The notes: a model not told the origin generated them from the letters alone. 64,000 nt of DNA from Pezicula radicicola (GCA_003008705.1 PDUO01000003.1:497891-561890); one strand, 5' to 3'. Shown: positions 21,511-33,724, counted from the first letter of the stretch. Numbers and translations are program-made.

Positions 21511-24500
21511 AGCTACTAGCTGGAGAGAGTATCAGAGAATATAATGTGATTTGATATCTCTGGAGTGATAATCACTGGGACGGGCAAGAGCACAGTATTT
21601 AAAACCAGCAGCAGGCGCAAAACAAAAGTGGAAGGAACGATATTTCTCGCGTTCCTGCATTCAACACACCATAACTTGTCATATTTAGTGCCTTGGCTAT
21701 CAGCAGTAATCAGGAGTAGAGGTTCGTGTATCCCACTTTCACAGCTAGCGCTACCACTTATCTATCGCAGGGAGACTTAGCTAACTGACTCCATCGATGC
21801 TATCTCCTGTATGATTGGGCAATGTCACTACAAAATTAACGCTATCTACCCGTTTTCTTGACCTTTCTAGTTTGATACCAAGTGTTTGGGTCTGCAACAT
21901 GTCGAGGATATTCAAGTTACTCAACTGAAGACATGACTTGTGCGCGTAGATGATCCCGCCACGAGGCTTTCAAGAAAAACCATTGCCCCTTCAGAACTCA
22001 TACTCAAACATTTTAAAGAATGCAAAGACTTCTTCGAGAGAATATTCGCACAGAAAACACCGGATGTGTAGTGAGACCGTGAGAAGTCTAGTTATGACAC
22101 ATATTGCATCTCACAGAACATGGCCTCCACCCAAGGATTTGGGCCCAGCCAAATTCAATACATTTCCCCAGACTCTTAGCTTTTCATTGAACGTACAATA
22201 TTCATCCAAGATAGTCAAGGACGGACTTTTGCAGACACTTATCGAGCCTTGCTTGCTCTGATTACTCAAGAAGAAAAGGTGTTCGAAAAAGAGGTACTTC
22301 CAGATCAGGCCTCCTCCTACCGAGTTACTAAGCCCGAAGATGACGTCCCTTGAAAAACAAACGAGATGAATAGGACAGAGAAACCGAAGACACCTTTACG
22401 AGCACAGTCTTGGCAATCGCTCTGCATTTTAGCAGACACATAATCCAAGATGCCGGGACTAGTGACAAGTTTTCAATGGATAACCCGGAGTTTGAGTATC
22501 TTAATTCCAAAGATCTCTTGGCACAAGCAATAACAAAACAACAGGCAAAAAATACGCACCAAGATTGAGAAAACGACCACCTAATGCAGGTCTGCATTAG
22601 AGACGAAATTAAAGACAGCAAAAAGAACCACAATACCAAAAAAAAAAAGTGCTCAATCCAGAACCCGGGTTCACTCTGTCCAATAGTGATGTCCTGTGCC
22701 CGCCACTTTTAAAGCCTTGGCATGGACTCGGAGGGCGTGGAAAGGCGGATTCTGAATCCATGATCTCCCCCATTCATGAGATATCCCATCCCACAATACT
22801 TTGCGGAAGGGCGTGACTAAAGCAGTCGGTTTAATGGAGCTCCCTGACCTGTAGATGGACATGTAGCTTACCATCCTATCCTCCTTCCATAAATCTGCAA
22901 TCTGGCTTTATTGCGGACGAACGTCGTTGTAAACAGCAAAACTCCCCACATCATGTCGTATCCTAGCCATCTCACTTAGAATATCCTCCTGACATGTTGA
23001 AAACCTAGTGTACTCGCTTTATAAGATCCCTCGCAGCCGTATTGTTTGAATGCGATGGACGAGACGGCCAGAATCTGCTGGAATAGTGCATATTTCTTGG
23101 GGCTCTGGAAGCAATTGAGCTACTTTCTCAGCTATTTCTTTGTTTAGAATGTCCCTCGTCGTGAATCCATTTTTGGGTCCCCGCCAGCATTCAATACGAA
23201 TCAATGCGCAGGGATTTTAGTGACATGAAGATCGTGCAGCGTATATCAACCGGTGGAGTGAAGCAGTCGGTTTGGAATCTTGGGCGCAGAATGCTATCCG
23301 TTACAAGGCAAGCTGGCTCGTCTCAAGGTGTCGTCACTGTGCCCCTCGTTGCGTTGTACCCTCGATGTACCTCTTCAATTTCTTGCACAACCAAGGCCTT
23401 TCCACAATATCAATTGAAGAGCCATGTAATCATCCGCCTGATGGCTCTTGGCCCTACGCTGCTCAGGTTCGTGGTAGGAGAGAACACCAAGAGATGTAGG
23501 AGGCTCGATTGTCAATGCAATTGCCAATACGAAATTGCAAGACGCAAGAAGGAAGAAGAAAAAGCCGATATGAGGTGACTGAGTTGCCTTTACAGCAATG
23601 GCATGATACTCACCCCAGAGCCGCTGTCATAGGCCAGAGAAAGTCTGCTCTGTGCAAGTGATCGTGGCGGTTTGATGTGGTGTAGTAATTTAATGTTTGC
23701 GCAGACGGGAAACCCTGGCGACGTGACGCGTGTCCTCGGCCGCCGTGTGGTGGCGGCGATGTCTTCAACTTTCACGATGCACCACTCACCTCACTTTCAC
23801 TGACGAGAGAATTCTTGACTAGTGCGTTGTTCTTCTGTTTACTTTCCGCAGACTTTTGAGAGTGCATTGGGTTAGTAGGGTTCCTCATATTCTCTGGGGT
23901 AAGAGATTATTCAAAGTCTAGAAGATGAAGATCAAAATCTCTTTCTCAGATCAGGCATCGCTATCCACAGACTTGAAGTCGGAGCTGAGATAAAGAAGCG
24001 GAAACGGTTGAGAATGGAGGAAGAGAAAGAGACAGGAGTAACATATCCTCCTCTACACCAGCACTCATTAGTATATCCGAGCGATGGCAGATGAAGTAAC
24101 CACTTCAAGAAACTGGTACGAAAATCTAAGAATCCAACTACTCTTTTCCGGTACATGCTTAGCCATGATCTGCAAATGTAATGACATATGCCCATCTAAC
24201 TACCCCAACAGAGCCGAGAAGTTCGCTCGAATCCGTCCTCCTGTGTCCACCAAGAAAAGCTTTCCAACTTTCATCAAGAACTCTGAAGCGTTCTAGCAGT
24301 ACTGTACTTACAGATCAACACCAAGGGCTAAGCGACCTTTCCATTAAAACCGGGCCCAGCGAGATACTGAACATCTACCGTTTTCCAAGAGAGCAAAAGT
24401 CCTATGTTCTGCAAATGCACCACTCTTGTCGAGGGAAAAATGCAAAGTGTCCAAGAGATGAGTAGTCTCGCTTCAGAGCCCAACAGCTTTGTAGGTCTTG

Positions 24501-24549
24501 CTCTTGGAAGGGACACGTACTTATTAAAGATTAGAATACTCAACGCATT
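21511..24549. other. Gene-poor stretch with possible decayed coding sequence
   Basis: About 3 kb without an intact gene. On the minus strand about 23040-23200 there is a protein-like segment (GPKNGFTTRDILNKEIAEK, then LLPEPQEICTIPADSGRLVH). About 23270-23400 gives QEIEEVHRGYNATRGTVTTP and then stops. These look like one relic cut by stops and frame changes, of a family I do not recognise. Plus-strand ORFs over the same bases are equally open, so strand is uncertain. A run of ten A lies near 22640. Otherwise nothing is seen. Confidence 0.4.
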
Positions 24550-24858
24550 GAAGCAAAAAGCCATTATCAAGAAGCAGCTGTTATCATCTTTACTATTGTA
24601 ATCCTCATCTTCCTACCTTTCTCGTTCGTTTCATCATTTGGGGGTTTGAACACAGCCGACGTAAGCAACCAAAACTTCCTCCAAACCTCATCTATCTTAT
24701 TACTTAGCGAAAAATTAACAAATCGAACCAATAACTAGATCCTTAATACAAAATCCTCCTAGTGGTTCTTCTGAGCGACTGCCATCCTAGTGATCATCAT
24801 CGTAGTTGGGCTCCCCGCCATCTTCGCAGTCAAAGTCAAACCCGTAAGGCAACTCTAA
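24550..24858 (+). pseudogene. CorA-like magnesium/metal transporter C-terminal relic
   Basis: Two segments, 24550-24660 and 24739-24858, join across a GTAAGC...ACTAG intron. The first reads EAKSHYQEAAVIIFTIVILI then FLPFSFVSSFGGLNTAD. The second reads ILNTKSS-stop-WFF-stop-ATAILVIIIVVGLPA, then IFAVKVKP. This is the two-helix C-terminus of fungal CorA/ZntB-like transporters, with GLN in place of the usual GMN loop. Stops TAG (24760-24762) and TGA (24772-24774) interrupt it; CAG to TAG and TGG to TGA are transition-type changes as RIP or drift would make. No clean frame for the cytosolic domain was found upstream. It is a dead gene end beside an odd HET-type gene. Confidence 0.6.
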
Positions 24859-25310
24859 AGAGGCTTCCAGAACCACTGGATTGCAAACCTGGAAATAGAT
24901 TGAGAGATATTCACATTCTATACAAGTACCCAGAACCAGAAAATAAAGTATTTGGGAAAGAGAAGACCATCCGGACCGCTACTTTGGTGATGAGATTAGG
25001 GTGTTAAGAAGAGAGAGTAGTGGAGAGAGGTCGCTACTTCCTCCTCGTGGTGTCTAAGTTTGTAGCTACTCGAATCAAGGGAGTTACTCTAAAAACAAAG
25101 AATTGAATAATTTAGGAAGGATGATGTCTAGGTGTTGCCTGTGCAGCAGATTGCAGGTACTTAAGCCTGTGACTGCCATGCTTGACCCCAAAAAGGCAGC
25201 CACGACTTCAAGGACGGGTCCGCCAACATCCAAGTTCCCAACTTCCTTTCTGCAACATCAAAAACCAGCATTGACATCGACATAGTTATATTCACTTGGT
25301 ATCATTTGTC
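24859..25310. other. Intergenic, HET gene promoter side
   Basis: About 450 bp after the CorA-like relic and before the HET-type gene. No feature recognised. Confidence 0.55.
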
Positions 25311-27511
25311 ATGGAGAGCGAGTACCTCTGCCGCAACTGCCGCGATCTCGATATAAGAGATCTATGCAAAGAAGCTTTGGCCCGGTTCAACTCCGATGAG
25401 GGACCAATTGTATCTCGATATCTAGGCGGTAAACGTGTGGAGATGTGGGCTTCTAAGCGTCTTGGAAACTTGTTCAACTTGTACCGACGAATGCGGTTTT
25501 CCTGCAGGCTCTGTTCTCTTCTTAGGAAGGCCTGGGAGTCTAGCAATTTGGCGTCGAGAATCTTCCCAAATCCACGCCAAGCTGATGGCAAGATACTACG
25601 AGCTCGTTTTACAACTGAGGATCGTATCTATCTTGGCGTATGCTTCTCACCAAGGGGCCCAAAGAAGCCGGCGTACTTTGTCCTTTGGTACCAGAATAAG
25701 GAGTTTCACCGGTGCTCAGATCGTGTTGCCTTTCTTGGTTTCAAGATTCCTGGTACGTATGTATCTTCCTTGAATGATGCCTTTCTAATTATTCGTAATT
25801 ATCAGGACAAGAGCTTGAAGACGTCCCCGAATTGTGCTGTCTTGGAGAAACAACTCGAGACAATGGGCTAGAGCTCGCCCGCCAGTGGTTCCAGAATTGC
25901 AAGGACCATCCGCGATGTAATCGCCAAAGTAGTCCTTTGCTACCGTCCAAAGTAATTGATGTCGGCTCAGCAACTCAGAGACCAGTCGTTCATACCAGCT
26001 CTAAGGAGGAGAGGGCCGAGTATGCGGCACTAAATACGGACATTCTCGCACAGCGACTAGAACCGACATTCTTTTCGCTCGGAACTCCCCAAACCATCAG
26101 GGATGCTATTCTCATTACACGGTATATTGGCTTGAAATATCTGTGGGTTGATTCTTTTTGCCGTCCAGGTACATGGTATTATTGGGGAGAAAGAAAGGGG
26201 AAACTGCTTGGAGAAATATTCCAGCAGGCAACCCTGACAATAGAAGCCAAAGCCTACGGATTTACTGATTCTGGCATCTTCAATAAGCTTACTCACCCCA
26301 AATCTATCAGTAGCTGCCGCATGCCATGGAAATCCGAGGAGACAAGCCCAAGCGAGATCACTCTTAGTCTCGTAGAGCATCCAACAACGGATATCAGGCA
26401 TTCTGACGATCACTATTTTCAATTCATGGATAACTCCGAAGCCGTACAAGCACGACTCCTGTCTTCCAGAGTTCTTTCATATGGCCAAGGCGATATAAGG
26501 TGGACCTGCCCACAACTTGAAGAAACTGAGAGCGGAGAAAGGAACGAAACAAACCCTCTCGAAAATCCTTTACATGCTTTGCATCCTTTGGATTTAAGCT
26601 TTCATACAATCTCAAATTCGGAACTGGTTCGGGCTGTGATGGGGTTCCTCACGACAAACACGACAGTATCTGCTAGCACCTTCCCAGGTATCTTTGGACC
26701 CTTTCTAAGTACCAATCTATGGTATAGGGTTGTATACTTGTTTATGCAAACCACTAAACATAAAGGAGAAAACAAACTCGCCGGAATCGAAATGTTGGCT
26801 AGAGCATTCAACAGGCGACTGGACGATAACTACTGCGCGGGACTCTGGGAGAAGACACTGATTGATGGTTTGCTGTGGCAATACTCCTCCGGAATTATAG
26901 AAGAAACGAGCTCTTGTCCTTCATGGAGTTGGGCAAGCCTCCAAGTGAGAAAAGGTCGTAGCTTGGATTGGCCCATGTATATGACAGAAAATCCCCGAGT
27001 ATATTACACATGGACATCGGAAGCCAAAGTACTCGAAATCTGGCGACTTCCTAACCTTTCACGATTTGGTCCAATTAAATACGGGCAGTGCAAGCTCACA
27101 ATTCAGGCTCGCTGTCAAATTCTTCCTTGGGCGCAGATATTTCCAGAGACAGAAGAAGAGACGCCATCTTCGTCATTACTTGAGTTCATCAAAGGAGTAA
27201 TTGGGGAAAAGCCGTGGGGTGAAGAGGCGTATTGCCGCATAGAGGAAGGTTATGACTTTGTAGTGGTTAATATGGCCACGGGTGACGGGACTACAATGCA
27301 TATGACAAAGATAATGATCTGCTTAATCTTGCAAGTATTAGCTAAACCTCTGCCGGAGTCCAAGATCCACCAGATCGAGGGCAGGCGCCTGACACTGATC
27401 AAGATGCGTTACCCTCTTGAAAATGAACCGAAGACAAGACGTAACATCGTTGAACGAAAGGCATTTGATGAGATACGTTTTTGCGACAAGCAGGAAATTG
27501 TGCTCTGGTGA
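25311..27511 (+). CDS. HET-domain-like protein lacking the first HET motif
   Basis: Two exons (25311-25752, 25806-27511) give 715 aa. The start is ATG in TTTGTCATGGAG. The N-terminal Cys-rich part (YLCRNCRDLDIRDLC, RFSCRLCSLLRKAWE) and the middle block TIRDAILITRYIGLKYLWVD identify the heterokaryon-incompatibility family; GEIFQQATLTIEA and the late CPSWSWASL block agree. Near residue 217, where the family has the hallmark LSYCWG sequence, this protein runs from YAAL straight into NTDILAQRLEPTF, as if about ten residues were deleted in frame. The usual CIIQDS is CRPGTW. HET proteins trigger cell death on fusion of unlike strains. With its core motif gone, this one may be inactive or a partner-only variant. 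The frame is otherwise intact over 2.1 kb, and the intron is canonical (GTACGT...CAG). Confidence 0.8.
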
Positions 27512-27574
27512 GCAGTTGTACTATTAGTCTAGAATAAAAAGTACGAAATTATTTTTCTGAGTAATTAACCTGTT

Positions 27575-28380
27575 CTGTGTGACTTACTTGATTTAGGCTA
27601 CTGACTTGACTTGAATTTGAGTGACTCACTTGATTTAGATTACCTACTTAAGTTGAGTGGTCTATTTGACTTGGGATTACTTGAATTCGACTTTAATAAC
27701 TCACTTTCTAAGTTGATTATCTGAGTAACTTATTTCTAGGTTGACTTGGGCAACTCATTTGGTCTAAGTAATATCCACTTAATTTTAATAGCTTATTTAT
27801 TTTAGGTTATGTTCTTAGACTTGGGTTTAGACAAGTACCTAGGTTTGCTTTTATATATATACGTCGCTTGATTCGGCTAACTTCCTTGAAATTGATTTGG
27901 GTAACGGCTAATTTGAATTACCTACTTAAGTGGAGTAACTTACTTGTTTTAGGTGACTTATTCGGTTTGAGTGACTTACTTGAATTTGATTTAGGTAACC
28001 TATATGTTCTGGGTGGCCTACTTAATTTGGATAGTTTACCGCTTTAGTTGACCTACTTAAAGTTGAGTAATTCACTTGATTTAGGTAACTCACCCGAATT
28101 TTCACTCAAACAAATTACTTGACTTGCATTTGACTTGAATCACTCACTTGATCTAGGTACGAGTAAGTTCGTTAATTTAAATAACCCTATTTCTAGGTTG
28201 ACTTAAGTAACTCACTTCACTTCGATATAAGTGACTTCCTTATATATAACCTAAGCAACCCACTTAAATTGGTTAACTCATATATAGTTTTAACACGAAT
28301 AACCTACTCGACTTGAGTAGCTTACTTAATTTTACCCTTCGTACTTCGTAAGTCACTTAGTTTGCTTGACTCGAGTCCCT
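27575..28380 (+). repeat. Degenerate short-period satellite array, about 0.8 kb
   Basis: A run of about 19-21 nt units resembling ACTTACTTGATTTAGGTGA and GTAACTCACTTGAATTTGA, about 35-40 copies, each diverged. Words such as CACTTGATTTAG, ACTTGAATTTGA and AGGTAACTCAC recur throughout, all in one orientation. There is no coding potential. Outlying units occur at 15091-15157 (same strand) and 17442-17487 (opposite strand), so the unit is dispersed. I know of no named fungal element with this unit. Whether it is satellite DNA, a decayed transposon end or a minisatellite cannot be settled by eye. Confidence 0.75.
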
Positions 28381-28704
28381 TGCTCACGTGATAAACCGCG
28401 GGGATGTAGTTGAAATCATAGCAGTATTTGCCTAAGAACTGGTTTACTGAGTCATGTTAATTTGATAGTGCTTTAGCGACTAAATACTGAAGAAGCAGGT
28501 CGAGGACCAATTAAAGCTAAGAGTGTACAAATCACTTGATCGGAAGCATCCATTGCCGGGCTGTTGCCCTGCACATGCAGACGACATGATATCGCATTTC
28601 AGGATTCAGCGATAACTCCAACGACACAAACCATGATTCATCCGATCAAAGCGCGATGGAAACACACAGTTAAGTATACAAAGGCATATTCCCGCCAATA
28701 TCAT

Positions 28705-28705
<1 letters not shown>

Positions 28706-28741
<36 letters not shown>
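28706..28741. repeat. (CT)18 microsatellite upstream of alpha-glucosidase
   Basis: An uninterrupted CT run about 320 bp before the alpha-glucosidase start codon. In fungal promoters CT tracts often lie near transcription starts; a regulatory role here is only a possibility. Confidence 0.9.
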
Positions 28742-28742
<1 letters not shown>

Positions 28743-29058
28743 GTGCCATTCACCATCTCCGCATCGTCACATTCTGTGGGGTACCCCACTGTTATGCTGT
28801 CTCGAGCACACTCTGCAACACAGCGATCATTTCTCAAACCCGAAACTTTGAAGCTTCGTCCGACGTTGTGAGTCTGTCGGTTGCCTCTTGATAAAGGGAT
28901 AAAGGGATTTCCATTCATATTATTGAATGGCTATTTAATACTACTACTACTTGCGCCGCGTTGCTCTTGCCTTTTCACCTTTCAATTTTCTACCCCGCCA
29001 CCCCTCTTCAAGTCTGCCTCTCTTCCACATCCCTCAGCTTTGACCTGCCACAGCGATC

Positions 29059-30836
29059 ATGACCGTGACAGAGCGCATCTGGTGGAAGGATGCTGTGGTT
29101 TACCAGATCTACCCCGCCAGCTACAAAGACTCCAATGGCGATGGATTGGGTGATCTTCCGGGCATTCTCTCCAAGATCGACTACATCAAGGATCTGGGCA
29201 TTGACATTGTTTGGATCTCGCCTATGTACGATTCACCCCAGCACGATATGGGCTATGATATCAGAGACTATGAAGCGGTTTACCCGCCATATGGTACTGT
29301 CGCAGACATCGAAAAGATCGTCGAAGCCTGCCATTCCCGAGGAATGAAGTTAATCCTCGATCTTGTCGTCAACCACACATCTGATGAACACAAATGGTTC
29401 CAGGAATCTCGGTCCTCAAAGACAAACCCCAAGCGGGATTGGTATATTTGGAGACCTGCTCGATATGCTGAAGATGGAACACGAATACCTCCCAACAATT
29501 GGCGGTCGTTCTTCAGCGGAAGTACGTGGGAATGGGATGAGGGAACACAAGAGTACTACTTGCACCTCTTCGCCAAACAGCAACCCGATCTCAATTGGGA
29601 GAACCCAGAGACTCGGCAAGCCATCTACGATTCTGCAATGGAGTTCTGGCTTAAAAAGGGTGTAGATGGGTTTAGAGTGGACACTGTGAACATGTATTCC
29701 AAGGGCACAGAATTTCCTGATGCTCCTATCGTCGACCATGGCATATTCGAGCAGCCAGCACCTATGTTGTTCTGCAACGGACCTCGGATACACGAATTTC
29801 TGCGGGGAATGAACAAGGAGGTCCTCGACAAATACGATGTTGTGACTGTTGGCGAGCTTCCTTATACACCAGATCCAGCGCATGTGCTCCGGTATGTAGG
29901 TTCAGGAGACAAGCAGCTGAGCATGGTATTCCAGTTTGATATTGTGGACCTTGGAATGGGAAAGATACACAAGTATGAGTTTCAAGGCTATAAGCTCTCT
30001 GAACTGAAGAATGTGGTTGCGAAGTGGCAGAGTTTCATTACAGGAACTGACGGTTGGACGACAGCTTTTTGTGAGAACCACGATCAAGGCCGCTCAATCT
30101 CTCGATTTGCCAACGATAGCCCAGAATGGAGGGAACGAAGTGGCAAGATGTTGGCCTTATTCATGGCTGCTATGACTGGGACGCTGTTTGTTTATCAAGG
30201 CCAGGAGATCGGTAAGCATCTTCGTGTCCTCTATATTGTCTCCACTGACCGGTTACAGGCATGATCAACACACCCAAGTCTTGGCCCATCTCTGATTACA
30301 AAGACATTGAAGCAATTAACTATTATAACTCTGTCGCAGAGCGCGAAGATAACAATCCCAAATCCCTTGCCCGTGTCATGAAAGGCCTCCAAATCCTAGG
30401 ACGCGACCATGCACGTCTACCCATGCAATGGGACTCGAGCCCCTACTCTGGCTTCACAAGCAAGAAGGACGGAGCTTGGATGCGCATCCATGATGATTAC
30501 AAGGAGATTAACGTCGAGAAGCAAATCCCGAACCCAAAGTCAGTCCTCAGTTTCTGGAAGAAGATGATAGGTATGCGAAAGCAGTACAAGGACCTTTTCA
30601 TTCATGGAGATTTTGAGGGCCATGATATGCAGAATGAGGAGATATTTATCTTTGGCAAGGTGTTTGGCAAAGACAGGGCCATTGTAGCGTGCAACTTTAC
30701 AGCCGAGGAGCAGAAGTTTGAGCGTCCGAAGGACGTCATCGGCAAATATACGCTGCTGGTTTCCAATGTCGAGGACACGGATGGTACTGAGGAGATGCTA
30801 AAGCCTTATGAAGGCCGCATATATCTCGTCGTTTAA
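29059..30836 (+). CDS. GH13 alpha-glucosidase (maltase/isomaltase type)
   Basis: Two exons (29059-30211, 30259-30836) give 576 aa, normal for cytosolic GH13 oligo-1,6-/alpha-1,4-glucosidases. The start MTVTERIWWKDAVVYQIYPA has no signal peptide, so the enzyme should be intracellular. Conserved regions are clear: DLVVNHTSDEH, GFRVDTVNM with the nucleophile Asp208, TVGE with acid/base Glu266, and FCENHDQGRS with Asp342. The intron (GTAAGC...TTACAG) falls inside GQEIGM, the last conserved block. The enzyme releases glucose from maltose, sucrose-like or isomaltose-type alpha-glucosides. The MFS permease at 39.9-41.8 kb is of the alpha-glucoside/sugar type, about 9 kb away. No MAL activator gene is visible in the window. 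Nothing abnormal is seen in the frame. Confidence 0.95.
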
Positions 30837-33724
30837 TGGTTATCAAGATACACAAAAGCGCTGATTTCTTTTCTTTGTACGTTTAATTAAGCTTGGTCAA
30901 GGCGTTCCGGATGATTCTTAGTACAGCAGTGTTAGGTGAATTTCAGCTGGCCAGCGGTGTACTGGCCTGGCTTTGCAGCAATAAAGATGATCTTTGTCCT
31001 ACACTGACTTTGCTGTGATTGTCGTTCTTCATATGCATCCGTTTTACTGGGTGTCGACAAAAAAAAAAAGCGAGCCTTCACTTCTACCTCTGGCTCAACG
31101 AGGAGGTATCTGGAGAGAGTCCTATGTCAACTCCTTGTGCATTATCATTTCCCAACTCAATGTACCGAATGCCCCGGAAAGTAGTTTAAGCGAGGAGAGC
31201 AACGAGTAGTAGCCAACAAAGACCCTATCACACTCTTAGACAACAACACTCGACGAGCTCAAAACTCGATTATGTGTTACTTAGCAATCTTACTAATGCA
31301 TTATCTTCATGTTCAGCTTGTAGTCTAACGAGACTTAAAGGTTGTTGTTTACCTGTAAGATACATTTTCTCTCCTAGTTTAAGGTTAACCTACCTACGAT
31401 ATTCTTTCCTTTGTGTATCACTATTCTTTTGCTTGCTATTGAAAGTTTTCCTATCTCAATAACTCTGAACACATAAAGATACTTATTTTCTAAAGCTACT
31501 AACTACTGTACTTACTATCCAAAGGTCAGTCAGTCTCTGGAAACAGCATTAACAGAACATGTTATTTTGGCTTGATATGCATGCTGATTACCATCAGCCA
31601 GTCTGGTGGGATTTCAAGAAATTTCGGGACTGATTAAAATTTCCCCGTTGTATGGTATTTTGATTTCCTTTTTATTCCAAGTTTTGCATTCCCATGTTTG
31701 ATCCTTTTATAAGCCGAAGTTGTGGTTCTGTGGAGGTTTTTTTCCCTGTAAGGCTTTTGTGGTCTTGAATCCAACTTGTTATAATACATTCGCTAATATT
31801 TGTATTAGTTAATGCGAAGCACCTAATTGATCAATAAGACGTCTTATTGGTTAATGTGAGTTTGTAAAGATATAATATATATATAATAGAGATTTAAAAT
31901 CGAGCTTAACGCCTTTTAGATAGGCCTTTATTTAGCTTAGGTACCTCTACTACTACTTATATCGAAGTATAGTAAGTAGTAAGATAATAGAGAGTTAAGC
32001 TATAGGCTAAGTTATAGAGGGGGGATTACTTATTAAATATACTTAAATCTATTACTTAAATCTACCTAAAATCTATTATAAGTAAGGGTATAAGTAAGGA
32101 TTAGATAGATAATTATTAGAGTAAGGTAAATATTAATATAAGGGTAGAAAATAAGGATATATTAATTATCGATTTAATGTAAGGTAACCCGTTAAAATAT
32201 TAATTTACCGAATTGATCAATATGTGCTACATTTGCATTCGGGGTTCTTATTGGTCAATAAGATGTCGTATTGACCAATACAAATATTGGCGACCGCGTC
32301 GTAATAGACTGGCTATTGCAGCTATGGTATGCAAGTGCTCCGGCTCTGTCCAAAGAAAAAGAAAATACAGTACCAAAATCCCATTATTTGGACAGAAAAT
32401 GGAAAATGCTTTTTTCTGCGGGATTCCGATGATCATTCGTACTTTTGCATCATCGTCCTCTTTTCCGCATCATGGTTTTCTTTTTGCTCGCTAACACATT
32501 TCGAATCCTAGTCGCAAATCATTCTTGCTTTCTTTTGTACAAGAATTTCGGGACTTGCAACGCTTGTAACTGTTAAATCAGGATAAAAAATTTCTAGCAA
32601 GTGCCAAGTCTCGAGCCTGAAAAGAAAAGAAGTTGCTCAAGTTTGGCGGAGACGGGAAGATATGTAGATAACTTGTTGCTGGATGTTTTTGGGAACCCTG
32701 CCTTACCTGCCGACTTCCTTTTTGCAAAAACAGGGATTTGAAATATGGCAGTGGCACAGCAATCCGGGGACCCGGAAAGCTCCTTTCTCAGATGAGACAT
32801 GCAGCGGGTGCATCCTTCTTTCGCCTCGGTATACTAGGTACGGTCCTGGTCGTGCTTGATGTTCTGGAGTCTGGTGGCTCCCTTCTGGATCTTACCCCTG
32901 CGTCCGCCATGACGACTTTAACGGCCCAGGGTCGCTCGGGAAAGACAACAACGTCGCAACGGTTTTCGAGCTTCATGCTTGCTGTGCCGCTGATGGTGAA
33001 TTCGTGCCATGATTGAGAATTTGGAAGTCTAGAATAGAAAAGAAAACTTCTGGTTGTACGTATGGGCCCATGGGCTGTTAGAAGATCTCATCAACTAGAC
33101 TGTTATCAAAATTATATATTTCATTCGCGGTTGTAGCCATTGTGATAGAGCAGTGTTTCCCTTATGATACCAGAGAAGCATATCTAAGTGGATCGATTAT
33201 CTAGGGTTATCGATCTTTAGGAATTTTTTCTCGACCCCAGAGCCTAAGTAAAGTTTAACCCACGAATACTGTTTAGTTTATTAGAAGCGAGATGCGTATG
33301 GTGCGCATGTCTCTCCGTGCTCGTCTAACACTACTACGTTTGATTTTTTTCATTTGTGCACAAATTCGAGGTGCTTGTAGACAAACATACCGCATTTCCA
33401 CTATGCAGGAACAGACCTTTATGGGGATATGATCTACTGGTACCTTCATTCGTTTTTCTCTTCAAATCTGATATAATGAAGGTACGGAGTGTATAGTAGC
33501 AAATAGTTAATCTATAATCTGTATGCCAGTTGAACAATATTGTCCCCCTTGTCAACAGCCGATTCCACTGCTTGAAAGTTAGAGGCAACACTAGATTCTT
33601 CTGGCGATTTAATAAGGTCTTCGCTGCTTCTAACGATAATGATTGTCGATTCTTGGACCGCCAGCATTTGCTTTCGACCTTTATATTCTTTTCAAGTCGA
33701 TCAGATATCAAACGCTCTTTAAAG
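30837..33724. other. Long AT-rich intergenic region with TIR element
   Basis: About 2.9 kb without a gene. It contains the inverted-repeat element at 31790-32293 and a run of eleven A near 31060. The remaining short ORFs (for example 32738-33016) show no family features and are probably chance. Confidence 0.6.
31790..32293. mobile_element. Non-autonomous TIR element (MITE-like), RIP-like interior
   Basis: The left end TCGCTAATATTTGTATTAGT and the reverse complement of the right end TCGCCAATATTTGTATTGGT match for about 28 bp, then less well to about 52 bp (AATTGATCAATAAGA against TATTGACCAATAAGA). Most mismatches are C/T or G/A transitions. The element is about 504 bp with an extremely AT-rich interior (TAAGTA, TATATAATAG words) and no ORF. 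That fits a short DNA-transposon derivative hit by RIP. I saw no clear target-site duplication, so exact ends are approximate. Each end contains a TTGATCAATAAGA-type palindromic stretch. Confidence 0.6.

Larger units (their letters stand above)
27512..29058. other. Intergenic region with satellite and CT microsatellite
   Basis: Between the HET-type gene and the alpha-glucosidase. It contains the degenerate satellite (about 27575-28380), then about 300 bp of ordinary sequence, the CT run at 28706-28741, and the pyrimidine-rich leader of the alpha-glucosidase. Confidence 0.7.

Noticed and set aside
22328..22874. Minus-strand ORFs of 67-103 codons
   Set aside because: No recognisable motif, intron logic or start context; not called.
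25835..25900. Later start for the HET-type gene within exon 2
   Set aside because: The spliced upstream exon keeps the conserved Cys-rich N-terminus and joins in frame, so the longer model is preferred.
32738..33016. 92-codon plus ORF after the TIR element
   Set aside because: No motif, and the opposite strand is equally open; probably chance.
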